A stretch of 64,000 nt of DNA from NCBI GenBank assembly GCA_036186865.1, contig AP025067.1, positions 27,869,419 to 27,933,418 on the forward strand, given 5' to 3'. Positions 22,056 to 32,430 of the stretch are shown here, in pieces (the stretch's first letter is position 1; every line of letters begins with the position of its first letter). The translations under genes and the position numbers were made by a program. Source of the stretch: Eustoma russellianum. Taxonomy: Eukaryota > Streptophyta > Magnoliopsida > Gentianales > Gentianaceae. The notes under the pieces were generated by a model, which did no database searches, was not told the DNA's origin, and saw only the letters and a list, made by a program, of their open reading frames with translations.

Positions 22056-23100
22056 AGCTTCTTTTCTTTCTATATTGTTATGCTTATCTAAGTTACAGTT
22101 AACACCATGGTTATAATCATGATTTTCAAATTTTAACTCAAACCTTATTTGAATGTTCTTGATTTTAAATCATATGGTTTATAAAATTTTGCTATAATAA
22201 ATAGGCTTCAAATTTTTAACATCTTTTTAATATAAGGTAATCAATATGTATATTTGCCAAGTTATTTACCTTTCATGTAAAAAATTATAAGAGAAAAAAC
22301 ATCGGTTATTACCTTATTGCAAACTGTATTTTTATTGCAATTACAATCATACTCGGTTGCCAAACCATAAACTAAACATTGCATAAGTCAATTTAAGTTT
22401 ACCGATCCAAAGTAAGTTTGTGATTCAGACTAATGTCAAGTTTAAAACGGCATCCTAAACTTTACCGATGTTACATGCCATCTTTCTTAGTACTTTTTTA
22501 GCTTATTAACTTATTTAAAGTTAATTTTAAATATTGAAATGAAATTGTTACATCAATTTTAATTTGATCGGATTTTAAGCTATAGGAAATGCACAAAACG
22601 TTCTAGGATACTCAGTCTCCAGACCACATCATCAAAATAAGTCTTTTAATGTCAAATATCTCATATGTACATAACTCAAGTTATATTCGATTCCAGAGAC
22701 AGGGTGATCCACTACCGTTAAACCGAAGACCTAATCTATGAAGGACACCTTGCATAAGTCGTCACTCACTCAATTCTTGATTTGCATACTTCTCCATACT
22801 CTATAAAGCTGAGACGGCATAACTCTCAAATCCATAGAATGGCCTTGACATGCAAATATCTCATATTCTTTTCCTTTTTGAAAAGCAACATAATCATGTT
22901 AAGACTTCAGAGTCTATATTCTTGATGGTACATGTGGGTCCTACTAAAGTTGCCAACTGCAACCGGGGCTGTTCCGTAATTTACATAAAAACAAGAACTT
23001 AAAATGGAAACCTCCAAAATAGTTCCCATTTCCATTTCTTACCCTCAAACTTTTCTAATCCTCTAATAAAGTCCCTAACTATTCCTAATTCAGACTGTAA
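22056..23100. other. AT-rich intergenic stretch with a SINE-B remnant
   Basis: 22665-22810 is a SINE-B remnant (AACTCAAGTTATATTCGATT, GACACCTTGCATAAGTCGTC, TTGATTTGCATACTTCTCC). The remainder shows no gene. The part next to 23100 is probably the 3' UTR of the minus-strand gene that follows. Confidence 0.5.
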
Positions 23101-23109
23101 TCCCGAAGA

Positions 23110-23574
23110 CTAGATAAAAAGTTCTGATTGCAAGAACTCATAGTAATTAGCAGCATAATCTTCAAATTCCCAAATCCCATCACCCAAAGATAAAAACTCC
23201 TCCCCCCTGTTGCTTTCTTCATCAGCTCTATTAGGGATTCCAAGCTCGTCATCTGAAGCTTCTAGAAGCCTCCTCATCATGTTTATGTTATTTTCTTCAT
23301 CTCCTTCATCTTTCTCAGTGGTCGGAGAGCCACCACTTTGGTGGTCGAAAGCAAGATTAAATAGGAAAGGGTCGTCGGTGGCGGAGTCGGAAGAGAGTTC
23401 TTGTCGAAGAGTTTGGAAGATGTCGGATAAGTCATGGTTAGACTCATCTTGTTCTTCATCAAGAATGGAGAGGCTTTGGTTGAATGACTTTTGACGCTTG
23501 GGATTTTCATGTTGAGAGTCGGAATCTGGAATGCCTAATTCTTCTCGTGGGCGTTTTTGTTGGGTTTCGGCCAT
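23110..23574 (-). CDS. small acidic nuclear-type protein of unknown function, 154 aa
   Basis: A single uninterrupted frame with a strong gene context. The start MAETQQKRPREE lies directly after a CT-rich leader and about 60 bp downstream of a predicted transcription start. The protein is acidic and Ser/Glu/Asp-rich. It has two basic clusters (KRPREE near residue 7 and NPKRQK near 24) that could act as a nuclear localisation signal. The motif ELGIP occurs at residues 12-16 and again at 110-114. The C-terminus is the most ordered part (WEFEDYAANYYEFLQSELF, residues 135-153) and looks amphipathic. No enzyme domain, signal peptide or membrane segment is seen. I think this is a plant-conserved unknown protein with a short C-terminal interaction motif, but I do not recognise the family with certainty. 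No intron is needed. Confidence 0.75.
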   Translation of the reverse strand: MAETQQKRPREELGIPDSDSQHENPKRQKSFNQSLSILDEEQDESNHDLSDIFQTLRQELSSDSATDDPFLFNLAFDHQSGGSPTTEKDEGDEENNINMMRRLLEASDDELGIPNRADEESNRGEEFLSLGDGIWEFEDYAANYYEFLQSELFI

Positions 23575-23660
23575 TCTTGTGAACAGAAAGTTGGGGGAAG
23601 TTGAAGGGAAGAGATGAACTGATAAAAGAGAAGAAGATGAGGAGAGAGAAGGGGTGGAGG

Positions 23661-23672
23661 GATATTATATAG
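23661..23672 (-). promoter_or_regulatory. TATA box of the 154-aa gene
   Basis: The minus strand reads CTATATAATATC, about 90 bp upstream of the start codon. A pyrimidine-rich leader (TCTCTCCTCATCTTCTTCTC) follows, so the transcript probably starts near 23635. The TATA box directly touches the MITE that begins at 23673. Confidence 0.65.
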
Positions 23673-23845
23673 GGGATAGGATTTCCGAAGGGGACTTGGT
23701 GACGCGTGACCGTGCGACACTTAGCAGCAATAATAGGTGGTGAGTCTAGATGCAGATAACCTTAATATAGCCTCACCATTCCCATTACCGTCACGTGTCG
23801 TGTGATTACAAAAGAAACAAGAAAAGTGTGAGTGAGGAGATCCAA
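23673..23845 (-). mobile_element. palindromic ABRE-MITE copy abutting a core promoter
   Basis: Starts GGGATAGGATTTCC and ends AGTGAGGAGATCC, with GACGCGTGACCGTGCGACAC, GGTGGTGAGTCTAGATGCAG and CACGTGTCGTGTGATTAC inside. The order is that of the family copies at 51952 and 55480. One arm keeps CACGTG; the other has CGACACTTAGC, a mutated core. No target duplication is recognisable, so it is an older insertion. Confidence 0.8.
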
Positions 23846-24070
23846 TACGAGAGAAGAAGTGTTATGGTCAAAGTTGAGGGAGTAGAGAAGAAGGAAGTAA
23901 TAGAGTATTATAGTCCTGCTGTTGTTTCTGAGACGAGGGAACATCGACAGAGGAGAAAATAAATTAAACATTTGATTTTCCTTCCTCGGGAGATGGGGCG
24001 GGTGAAAGTACGTGATCAGATCTGGTGTCTATATTTTGTTAATATAAATAGATATTTTAAGTGTAAATTT

Positions 24071-24912
24071 TGTTGGGATGTCCGGAATATCAGAAACAAC
24101 CACGACGACGATTGCTAATAAAAACACACAAACGTAACTAACAACGATCAAATAAACAATAAGCTAAGAACATAAGATTTAACATAGAAGAACCCTCAAG
24201 AGAAAGAAAAACCCACGTCGGCTGCAAAACAAGAAATTCACTATCAATCAATTGAGGTCTCAGTTCCATCAAATCTTTGATGAGGGAGTGTGTTCTCCCC
24301 CCACCTGTACCAAAGGCCCTTTAGCCAGGTGAGATGTAAATCGAGGGATGTGCTCTACCGGCAGCCCTGCAAATGGTGAGGACACACGAGACTCAGCCAG
24401 CCCAGAGGCAACCCTCGTAATATTTCAATAAGGATTGTCTCCACACGGACTCGAACTCGGGACGTCGGGGTTCTAACCCCAATCATCTTTGCCACTTACC
24501 ACTGGACTATGCCCTTGGGGGCATAGTTCCATCAAATCTGCATCTACAGGGGATTTATGGCGAATAAAGGATTAGCATGATTTATGAAATTTTTCTTTTA
24601 CATCGCTATCACATAATAGATGGACTCTAACACATATTCCTTTTAGAAAAGATATATATGAAAAGTTTGACTCAGGACATGATTCTCTTTGATCAAATCT
24701 CCAATCAAAAAATATTCTATCCCGTAAACATCTATGCACTGCCGACCTGAGGTCGATGCTCTGTTATTCAGCTCTTCTCAACATTACTGTTGTCCTACTC
24801 GGCACTGTTCAGCTTTGCTCGGCAGTAGTTGACTTCTCCAAGTTCTATCCAAGTTTCACTTGAGCTTGGCCTCACGCCAGCTCGGCTAACTTCTGTTCCA
24901 CCAATCTCAACA
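24071..24912 (-). repeat. 3' LTR of the copia element (carries a SINE)
   Basis: 842 bp including a 248-bp SINE plus its 15-bp duplication; without them it is about the length of the other LTR (28076-28656). Confidence 0.88.
24262..24539 (-). mobile_element. tRNA-derived SINE with 15-bp target duplication
   Basis: AGTTCCATCAAATCT occurs at 24262-24276 and 24525-24539, flanking an insert absent from the other LTR. Read on the minus strand it begins with an A-box-like CATAGTCCAGTGGTAAGTGG and has the B-box GAGTTCGAGTCCGTGTGG about 40 bp on. Both are RNA polymerase III promoter elements. Confidence 0.9.
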
Positions 24913-24993
24913 AAATCTTCCACTTAAAACTGACCTTAACTTTGACGCATCTTGAATTTCCTCTTTTCTGACTGCCACCCCTTCAGCATTTCA

Positions 24994-25488
24994 TCAAGTA
25001 ACAAGACCCAGAGAAGCTTTGCAAAATTCAAGCTTCTCCTTTGGAACAATCTTCGTCATCATGTCTGCTGGATTTTGGCTAGTATGAATATTCTCCAAGT
25101 TGAACTGTTTTCCCTCAAGCATGTCCCTTATGTAGTGGTATCTGATGTCGATATGCTTTGTTCTTGCGTGATAAGCAGAGTTTTTGGCCAAGTGTATCGC
25201 ACTCTGACTGTCACTAACTAATTTGCAGCTAATATGAGGATGCCGCAACTCATTTAGTAAACTCTTCAATCACACCAGTTCCTTGGTAGCTTCAACTGCT
25301 TCTATATACTTAGCTTCAGTTGGTGACAGCGCTACAATATTCTGCAATCTTGATACCCAAGTGATTGCAGCACTGCCGAGCTTGAAAACACACCTAGTAG
25401 TTCTTTTGCGTTCATCAATATCTCTAGCCATATCAGAGTCTACAAATCTAAGTAGATTCATGTCATCATTGCCGAACTGCAGTGTCAA
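24994..25488 (-). pseudogene. copia RNase H (broken)
   Basis: The minus strand reads SDMARDIDERKRTTRCVF, then ALSPTEAKYIEAVEATKELV (25488-25270). After a break comes CKLVSDSQSAIHLAKN with RTKHIDIRYHYIRD and PADMMTK (25269-24994). These are the copia RNase H signatures. One stop separates the two frames. Confidence 0.88.
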
Positions 25489-25638
25489 GCTTTGCGTTAC
25501 AACTAAGTTCCTTAGTATCTATTTCATTGCATTTTAATGATCAGGACCTGGATTTGACATGAATCTGCTCACAACTCCCACTGCATGCGCTATGTCTGGC
25601 CGGGTGCACACCATAACATACACCAAGCTACCTGCGAC

Positions 25639-26617
25639 TTATACGTAAGGTACCTTCTTCATCCGTTCAATCACATCCTTCGTTTTAGGACACTGCTTCC
25701 TATATAAAATTTTAAGCTGTCCTGCTAGAGGTGTTGACACCGGTTTTGCATTCTCCATATTGAATCTTTTCAATACCTTAGAGATATAGTCTCTTTGGCT
25801 CAGCCTCAACACTTGATTCTTTCTCTCTCTTTCAATACTGAGTCCCAGTATTTTCTTTGCCGGAGCGAGGCCCTTCATGGAGAATTTCTTGGCCAATTAT
25901 TTCTTCAACTTCTTGATCTCATCAGTGCTTCCTCTTGTTATTAACATGTCATCTACATAGAGTAGCAGGATAATATACGAACCTTCAAGCCTTTTGAAGT
26001 ACCAGCAGTGATCACCATGACAACGTTGTAGCCGACCTCTGTCATGAAGTTGTCAAACTTCTTGTACCACTGCCTTGGAACTTGTTTCAAACTATACAAG
26101 CTCTTCTGCAATTTGCATACCAGGTCTTCTGTGTCAGGTATCTCATAACCCTATGGCTGTATCATGTAGATATCTTCTTCTAGATATCCGTGAAGAAAGG
26201 CTGTTTTGACGTCAAGCTGTTCTAAGTGCAGATTTTTTGCAACTGTGATACTTATGACGGTTCTGATGGTTAACATCTTGACTACATGTGAAAAGATCTC
26301 ATTGAAGTCAACCACAACTTTCTGTTGGAAGCCCGTCATAACAAGCCTCTCTTTATATCTTTGAGTGCCATCACTTCATGTTTTAACCTATACATCCATT
26401 TGTTATGAATTGCCTTCTTCTCTGGTGGCTTCTTTACAAGATCCCAGGTGAAGTTGCTCTGCAGAGAGTTTATCTCGTCTTCCATGGTTGTTATCCAGTC
26501 TTCACTTTTGTCAGAACTCATTGCTTTTTCATAGCAGCTCGGCTCATCACAGTCAGTAAGAAGCAAATAATAAAGTGAAGGTGAGAACCTTGTGGGGGCA
26601 GTAATTGTTCTCCTCAC
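25639..26617 (-). pseudogene. copia reverse transcriptase (broken)
   Basis: 26617-26336 holds the RT leader (WITTMEDEINSLQSNFTWDL, then AIHNKWMYRLK). 26339-26151 holds LEQLDVKTAFLHGYLEEDIY with its catalytic Asp. The YVDDML box is intact on the minus strand near 25960-25930. 25896-25639 continues with KKILGLSIERERK and RFNMENAKPVSTPLA. Stops and frameshifts separate these pieces. Confidence 0.88.
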
Positions 26618-26969
26618 TCTCTATTTAGCAATAGGTGGTGTGACTTGCACTTCCGGAACTTTATCTCCTTAGGTGGGCACCTCTGGAGTCTGATTAGCAG
26701 GTTTGCTCAGCTCGACATTGCCAATATCACTGTGCTCAAAGTACTTAGGCTTTACAGGTTGCTTCTCTTCCTTTACTCTGTCCTTGTAAAGTACGTTTTC
26801 ATTAAAAACCACGTCCTTGCTTCTGATCACCTTCTTCCCGACATGATCCCACAGTCTATATCTAAAACTGTCATCTCCATAGTCAATTAAAGAACATACT
26901 TTGGACTTGGGGTCAAGTTTTTATCTCTCATCCGGCTTCAGCAGTGCATAGGCAGTGCAACCAAACACT

Positions 26970-27723
26970 TTAACATGGGCAAGTGAGATCTTTTTGTTTG
27001 TCCACTTTTCTTACAGTCAATTGCGTAGACATACCGCAGTTGATCAGATAAACAACTGCATTCATTGCTTCGGCTGAAAAGGATTTCGGCGGATCTGCAT
27101 GTATCCTTATACTTCTTGTAATTTCACAGATTGTTCTGTTCATCCTTTCAGCAACACCATTATGTTGAGGTGTCTTGGACACAACCTTTTCTCTCCTGAT
27201 CCCGTTCTCTGCACAATAATCCTCAAACTCCTTACTGCAGTACTCTCCACCACTGTCTGACCTCAAGCACTTCAGCTTCAGCCCTGTTTCATTCTCAATA
27301 AGACTCTTCCATCTTTTGAAGACTTTGAATACGTCAGACTTGTGTTTCACAAAGTACACCCATAGCTTCCTAGTTGAGTCATCAATGAAGGTAACATAAT
27401 AACAAGAGCCATTGAGTGAGGGCACATCTGAAGGTCCCCACACATCTGTGTGTACAAGCTCCAACTTTTCAGCTCAGGGACTTCTCTTGTGCTTTGAAAA
27501 ACTGATAGCTTTCTGTTTCTCCAGCACACAAGATTCACAATGTTATGTCAATATTGGACACACCGTCTAGCTTTCCTTTAAATGTCATTACCCTCATCCC
27601 CTTGACACTTATGTGTCCAAGTCTTTGGTGCCAGAGCTCGGTGTCACTTGCTGAGGTGACTACATTTGCCAAGCTCTTGTTTGAAAACTTATAAAGAGTT
27701 CTTGCTCTCAAACCTTGTGCCAC
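26970..27723 (-). pseudogene. copia integrase with zinc-binding domain (broken)
   Basis: 27723-27535 shows the pre-integrase motif LWHQRLGHISVKGM. 27464-26970 shows the catalytic core: HTDVWGPSD, CYYVTFIDDSTRKLWVY, LRSDSGGEY and PQHNGVAERMNRT, so the D,D,E residues are visible. The two stretches are separated by a frame break near 27480-27535. The core ends after a shift near 27000. Confidence 0.88.
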
Positions 27724-27877
27724 AATTAAGGATCCTTTGACTAACTTCTAATGCGTCTTGTTGAACCTTCTTTCCAGGTCGGCATCATCTGCCGATTGAG
27801 TAATTGATATTAAGTAATGCTACAGTCTACGTTAGGGACAACCTAATGGCACCGAGTGCTTTACGATCTAGAATTTC

Positions 27878-28060
27878 CTATTCTCGATCCGTCAAGTCAG
27901 TAGGCTTCACCTCCTTTCCTTCAAGAGGCAGATATAGATATCTCTGATATAGATAGTCTTCAACCTGCATCTTCCAGAAAGCAAAGTTTGATCCATTAAT
28001 TCTTCCAATCCTTGATTTACCATTGTTGACCATTGCTCCCATTCGAACAAAGAACCCTAC
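27878..28060 (-). pseudogene. copia gag, N-terminal remnant
   Basis: The minus strand reads RINGSNFAFWKMQVEDYLYQ, like the start of copia gag, and stops at 27878. Directly downstream comes the region before the integrase zinc finger, so most of gag and all of protease have been deleted near 27780-27880. Confidence 0.75.
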
Positions 28061-28073
28061 GGTTTTGATACCA
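28061..28073 (-). promoter_or_regulatory. primer-binding site, initiator-Met tRNA
   Basis: TGGTATCAAAACC on the minus strand, two bases from the end of the 5' LTR. Confidence 0.8.
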
Positions 28074-28075
28074 GT

Positions 28076-28656
28076 TGTTGAGGATGTGCGGAATAGCAGA
28101 AACAACCACAGCGATAGCTAACAAGAACGCACAAGCGTAATGAACAATGACCGAATAAAACAATAAACGAAGAACACAAGATTTAACGTGGAAAAACCCT
28201 CAAGGGGAAGAAAAACCCACGGCGATGGTAAGCCAAGAAATTCACTATCAACCAATTGATGTTTCGGTTCCATCGAATCTGCGTCTACAGGGGATTTTAT
28301 GGGGAGTAAAGGATTAGCATGATTTATGAGATTTTCCTTTTACATTGCTATCATACCATAGATAGGACTCTAATAGATATTTCTTTTAGAAAGGATAAGT
28401 ATGTAAAGTTTGACTCAGAACAGGATTCTCTTCAATCAAATCTCCAATCAATGAATATTCTATCCCGTAAACTTCTGATGCACCGCCAAGCTGAGGTCGA
28501 TGCTCTGCTATTCAGCTCTACTCAACATTACTGTTGTTCTGCTCGACACTGTTCAGCTCTGTTCGGCAGTAGTTTACTTCTCCAAGTTCTATCCAAGTTT
28601 CAATTGAGCTCGTTCTCACTCCAGCTCGGCTGACTTCGGTTCCACCAATATCAACA
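28076..28656 (-). repeat. 5' LTR of the copia element
   Basis: 581 bp, TGTTGAGGATGTGCGG to CCAATATCAACA. It aligns with 24071-24912 along its length, with clear divergence, so the insertion is not recent. The 104-codon plus ORF at 28319-28633 lies in it and is not a gene. Confidence 0.9.
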
Positions 28657-28661
28657 AATTT

Positions 28662-28830
28662 AGACCATTAATATCAAGTTGTAAGCCGCGAAAATAGCCT
28701 CTTACACAAAGTGAAGGATAAGGCTGCATACATCAGATCGTAATTCGATCCGACTTTTTTCTGGACCTTACGTAAACGCAAGAACCTAGTACATAAAAAC
28801 GTCATTTAACATCAAGTTGAAATAATTATT
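28662..28830 (+). mobile_element. SINE-A (Au-like) remnant
   Basis: Has CGCGAAAATAGCCTCTTACA, AGTGAAGGATAAGGCTGCAT, ACGCAAGAACCTAGTACA. The A-box half is missing. Confidence 0.6.
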
Positions 28831-28977
28831 TTCGATCAACGAAGGTTGAAAAGTGAATATTAGGTATAGCATGCTTCTACTACCAGGACCATATCCATTA
28901 TTTAGAGATTATAATAATGACATGATTTACGATTAACAAACGATTAAAGTAAAAGTCTTACTACTCTAAAAGATCTA

Positions 28978-29062
28978 GTTTATAATAAACATCTTGTATA
29001 GATTGTGTGATAAAAATATTATCAATCTTGTATAGATTGTGTTATAAAAACATTATTAATCT
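28978..29062 (+). repeat. two tandem copies of a ~42-bp AT-rich unit
   Basis: ATCTTGTATAGATTGTGTGA then ATCTTGTATAGATTGTGTTA, each followed by TAAAAA(T/C)ATTAT. Confidence 0.7.
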
Positions 29063-29264
29063 AATAGACTATTGGATTAGAGTATTGGTTTTTTTTTTCA
29101 ACTAGAACAAACGGGCCGAAGTAGATCCCCATACTCATAATTGGGGGTTCATGAATAATGGTCTGACGAGGACCTTGGACACGTTCAATGCACACATTTA
29201 AGGAGTTTGGAAAGTAATATCCTATACACATATTAAAAAGTTGGGCACTAAATCGATTTACGAT

Positions 29265-29385
29265 GACAAAAATATTAGTTAAATCTGTGTATATTAGATC
29301 GCGAAGCTAGAGCTCTTCTCTGAACTCTGTGTAAACACATGAGCCTGATGTACTCGAAACGCTCCACATACAAACAAAGACAAAA
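29265..29385 (+). mobile_element. SINE-A remnant
   Basis: ATATTAGATCGCGAAGCTAG and AACACATGAGCCTGATGTAC match the 3' half of the SINE-A copies at 31575 and 33105. Confidence 0.45.
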
Positions 29386-29667
29386 CCCCCAACAAAAAAG
29401 TTTACGTTCGTCTTAGAAAATTCATAGTAACATCTTAATTATAGGCCAACAAATATGAATTCTAAAAGATTCATATCAATTCCAGTATGTCTATGATAGC
29501 GCCCCCAACCGATTACTAGGAACGTTACACCACATTTTTCCAGGTATGTTTCGGAAACAAGAATGCATACTTTTATATGTGCACCGCCATTTATGATCAT
29601 AGTTTTATCTTCGTTTGTCACACACAGGAGTAGATACATACATTAAAGAAGGCATAAATCAAGAGTT

Positions 29668-29880
29668 ATGTCAACAACAACAACAACATTACCCCATTGC
29701 CTTAGAGGCTCCCGTCTATGACGGGGTATGGAGGGGTCGGATGTACGCAACCATACCCATGTGTTGGAAACACATTGAGGTTGTTTCTCGATGATCCATA
29801 ATGAAAATTGCGTGTCGATCAACTGCTACTTCACAATATAAGAAGTGCAGCCAATTTAGTGAGTCATTTTGCTTTATTCC
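29668..29880 (-). mobile_element. SINE-D dispersed repeat with (TTG)n tail
   Basis: On the plus strand a (CAA)5 run is followed by ATTACCCCATTGCCTTAGAG, GGTCGGATGTACGCAACCAT and CGATCAACTGCTACTTCACA. The same order occurs at 57085-57290 and, inverted, twice at 62815-63135. The (CAA)n lies at the 3' end if the element is read on the minus strand. Confidence 0.7.
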
Positions 29881-30148
29881 ATCATAAATCAAGAATTATG
29901 TCGAGATTATATATACATAAGGTACGTGAAACAAGAATGAGGTGAGGTATCCATGACTCAGTCGAGACACAAATTTTAAAATGGTCTTGGAACAAGTATG
30001 ATTTATTGTTTCTTGACTAATAAAATGTACAAGATATACCCATACTTTCTGTTATGACTAATCATCTTCTTATATTGTGTCACTAGTTGATTCATGACCA
30101 AGTCTCTCTTTTTGAGAAGAAAAGAAGAAATCATGACTTAGTTGAGGA
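29881..30148. other. intergenic, no features seen
   Basis: AT-rich, no ORF of note and no recognisable repeat. Confidence 0.4.
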
Positions 30149-30576
30149 GGAAATGTTAGGCCAAAATAACAACGGAAGCATACAAGTTACCTCCGGCCAT
30201 TATTGCTTAGTCGTCGCCTTCGAATCGGAAGCCTGCTGCAGAGAAGAATTTCAGTGGAAATAGAGTCTTCCAGCCTATGCCTATCTGAATGCTATATAGC
30301 TATGATTGATGGAATATCACAGGCCCTCTATTTATAGGTTAGGCCAGGGACCCCTTTCCTTATTTGACTGACAATTAATTCCTTCCATCAAGGAAACTTA
30401 ATAATTACCAATCAATCAGAATCAAATATGATAATTAATGCAGTCAATAATTGCAACGTATCTAGCCAATATAACGTACAAATACATTATACATGTGATC
30501 CACATTAGTGATTTATAAATAAATTACGAGATTATAGAAATCAATTATAATTAATATAATTGATTCTAACATGAAA
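30149..30576 (-). mobile_element. solo LTR of a copia-like element, minus orientation
   Basis: The element is 30154-30571 (418 bp), TGTTAGGCC to TTCTAACA, with 8-bp perfectly complementary outer tips TGTTAG/CTAACA included. GGAAA and TGAAA flank it (4 of 5 bases match). On the minus strand a TATA box CCTATAAATAGAGGGCC lies near 30343-30327, well placed for the U3 promoter. No internal region or second LTR is present. Confidence 0.8.
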
Positions 30577-31317
30577 TTCACCAGAGCAAATAATGGGTGG
30601 CCTCCTAAACTATTTTGTAAAATTCCCAATGCACGCATATTATCTCAAAGATGTTTGTAAAACAATGCAAAGCCAAGAAGCCTTAAACTTTATGATTGTA
30701 TTACAATGTATTTCCCTTTTAGTATTTTACTGTTGTGTGACTTTTCAGTCAAAGAAAATATTTGTAGTTGAATCTTTCATTTCCTTTTTTTCCTTAAACT
30801 TCCCGACTTATCTGAAAAACCATTGTTTGATTTAAAACTTTTCTATTTATGTAAGAATAAATATGCCACTTTAGTTTTCTCATTATTATGGTTCTAGTGA
30901 TTTTATATTATATTCTATTTTGGTATTACTAAGTCTAAATTGTGTTTGTAGGCCAGGTTTTACTTGAAAGATTGTCTATTTAATCTACTTTACTAACACT
31001 CGATGCTTTTGTTCTTAAATTTTTTTTACTTATATTCTGGTGTCTAAGTACCGTGCGATATATATATATACAATAGTGAATATGCATATGATGAGATCCC
31101 ATCACCGAAATCTTGATTAAAGAAATAATTAATGTTGATAAAGCATATTTAACGGTAGAGATTAAGCACATGGAATCACTTTCCTAGAAAGTCTATTCGA
31201 CATAATCATTCACCAACGGACTACACGGTGATGGTAAGATAAAGATGGAAAAGTTGTCTATGTGTGCTTAAGAATATATTTTGGAGTAAAAAGGTGAAAT
31301 CTTTGGAAGTCTCTACT
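30577..31317. other. AT-rich intergenic stretch
   Basis: Nothing is supported. The 80-codon plus ORF at 30593-30835 is AT-driven, with no domain, and a (TA)n run sits at 31061-31070. Confidence 0.4.
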
Positions 31318-31525
31318 GTTCCAGTCTCAAAAAGATGATGTAAATCAGGAGCATAGAAGTCTCTTAGATCTTACGCAGTTACCCACATAAGATGTCTCCC
31401 TACAAACCAGGCTGAAGGCCTAAAAGCAGATGAACATCCATACTGTGCGCATTTCTGGAATCGAACTCTTGATATCTTGGAGCAAATTTCAACTCAAGTA
31501 CCAACTGTACTATGCCCTGGATGCG
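31318..31525 (-). mobile_element. SINE-B, minus orientation
   Basis: Read on the minus strand: CATAGTACAGTTGGTACTTG (A box), then AAGAGTTCGATTCCAGAAAT (B box), then CCTGGTTTGTAGGGAGACAT, TAACTGCGTAAGATCTAAG and TGATTTACATCATC. This is one of the clearest copies of the family. Confidence 0.75.
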
Positions 31526-31574
31526 TATTTAAGAATATATTTTAATTATATCAAAGTTATAATCAACTTGTAAA

Positions 31575-31735
31575 TTTGTTGGTTTATGACATTGATGTCA
31601 CATGTTCGAAGTGCAGAAACAGCCTCTTGTACAAAAAATGTAAGGTAATATTACATATATCAGATCGCAAAACGATCAAGTCTCTTTCGGACGTTATGCA
31701 AACGCGAGAACATATTCCACCGATAACGCACTTTA
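31575..31735 (+). mobile_element. SINE-A
   Basis: B-box-like CATGTTCGAAGTGCAGAAAC, AGCCTCTTGTACAAAAAATG, AAGGTAATATTACATATATC, then ACGCGAGAACATATTCCACC. Confidence 0.65.
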
Positions 31736-31843
31736 AATTATAATCAACAAAGCAAGACAGCCTATGACTGTAATAAGCATGTACTCCACTTAATATTTTT
31801 TCTTATTTCTGGATGATTAACTAAGGCGACAAGCCCAAAATAT

Positions 31844-31965
31844 CGGGTTGAGATCTCCTCACCCCAATTTTCCTCAATCCATTTGTGACCACACGACACG
31901 TGACAGCAAGGAGGGGTGGTGAGGCTAGATGAGGGTCATCTGCATCTAGCCTCATTACCTTTATG
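31844..31965 (+). mobile_element. ABRE-MITE copy, 3'-truncated
   Basis: Starts GGGTTGAGATCTCCTCACCC, has ACACGACACGTGACAGCAAG and GGTGGTGAGGCTAGATGAGG, then CATCTAGCCTCATTACC. The distal third of the second arm is missing. Confidence 0.8.
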
Positions 31966-32286
31966 TTTGTCAAATCAAGAAGAAAGAGTAATAACATAAG
32001 ATACCGTCCAACAAGGTGCTTTAATGATTTTTATTTATTTTTTTTGAACAAAAAAAATGATTTTTATTTATTTGAAATGTCTATCTTCCTGTCTTACATT
32101 ATTTTATCCTTGCCTGCTTTGTTATATTCCATCTTTACACGTAGATCAAATGCTTGCTCTGACAAGTTTGGGGTTACGTTGACCTTAAAGCATTCGTTTT
32201 ACAAAATACATTTGTCCGACCTTTATTAATATTTCTATAACTTTTATTTGCCTTTGTATTTTATTATTTGTTCGTCGCAGTTACAT

Positions 32287-32430
32287 AGATCGAGAATCTC
32301 GCTAGAAACAAACTTATTATTTTTTGGGATGGAGGTATTGTTTGTCTGCCTCTCACTTTTCCCAGACCTTATCGATAGTTTTTGCTGTTGTTTAGATATG
32401 TTGGGTATGTGTTGTTATTGTTGTTTCAAA
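32287..32430 (+). mobile_element. 3' end of an RTE-like LINE
   Basis: Matches the inverse of 19000-19120: CTGCCTCTCACTTTTCCCAG, then TTTTTGCTGTTGTTTAGATA. It is 5'-truncated with only the 3' UTR left, so the short ORF here is not a gene. Confidence 0.75.

Larger units (their letters stand above)
24066..28661 (-). mobile_element. Ty1/copia retrotransposon with both LTRs and 5-bp target duplication
   Basis: The element is 24071-28656. AATTT flanks it at 24066-24070 and 28657-28661. Both LTRs start TGTTG and end CAATNTCAACA. The primer-binding site (minus strand TGGTATCAAAACC, 28073-28061) matches initiator-Met tRNA with mismatches. The polypurine tract AAGTGGAAGATTT (minus) touches the left LTR. 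Protein order on the minus strand is gag remnant, integrase, RT, RNase H, as in copia. Most of gag and protease is missing and the frame is interrupted many times. Confidence 0.92.

Noticed and set aside
24421..24524. tRNA-like A and B boxes
   Set aside because: They belong to a SINE. No cloverleaf with an acceptor stem can be drawn, so this is not a tRNA gene.
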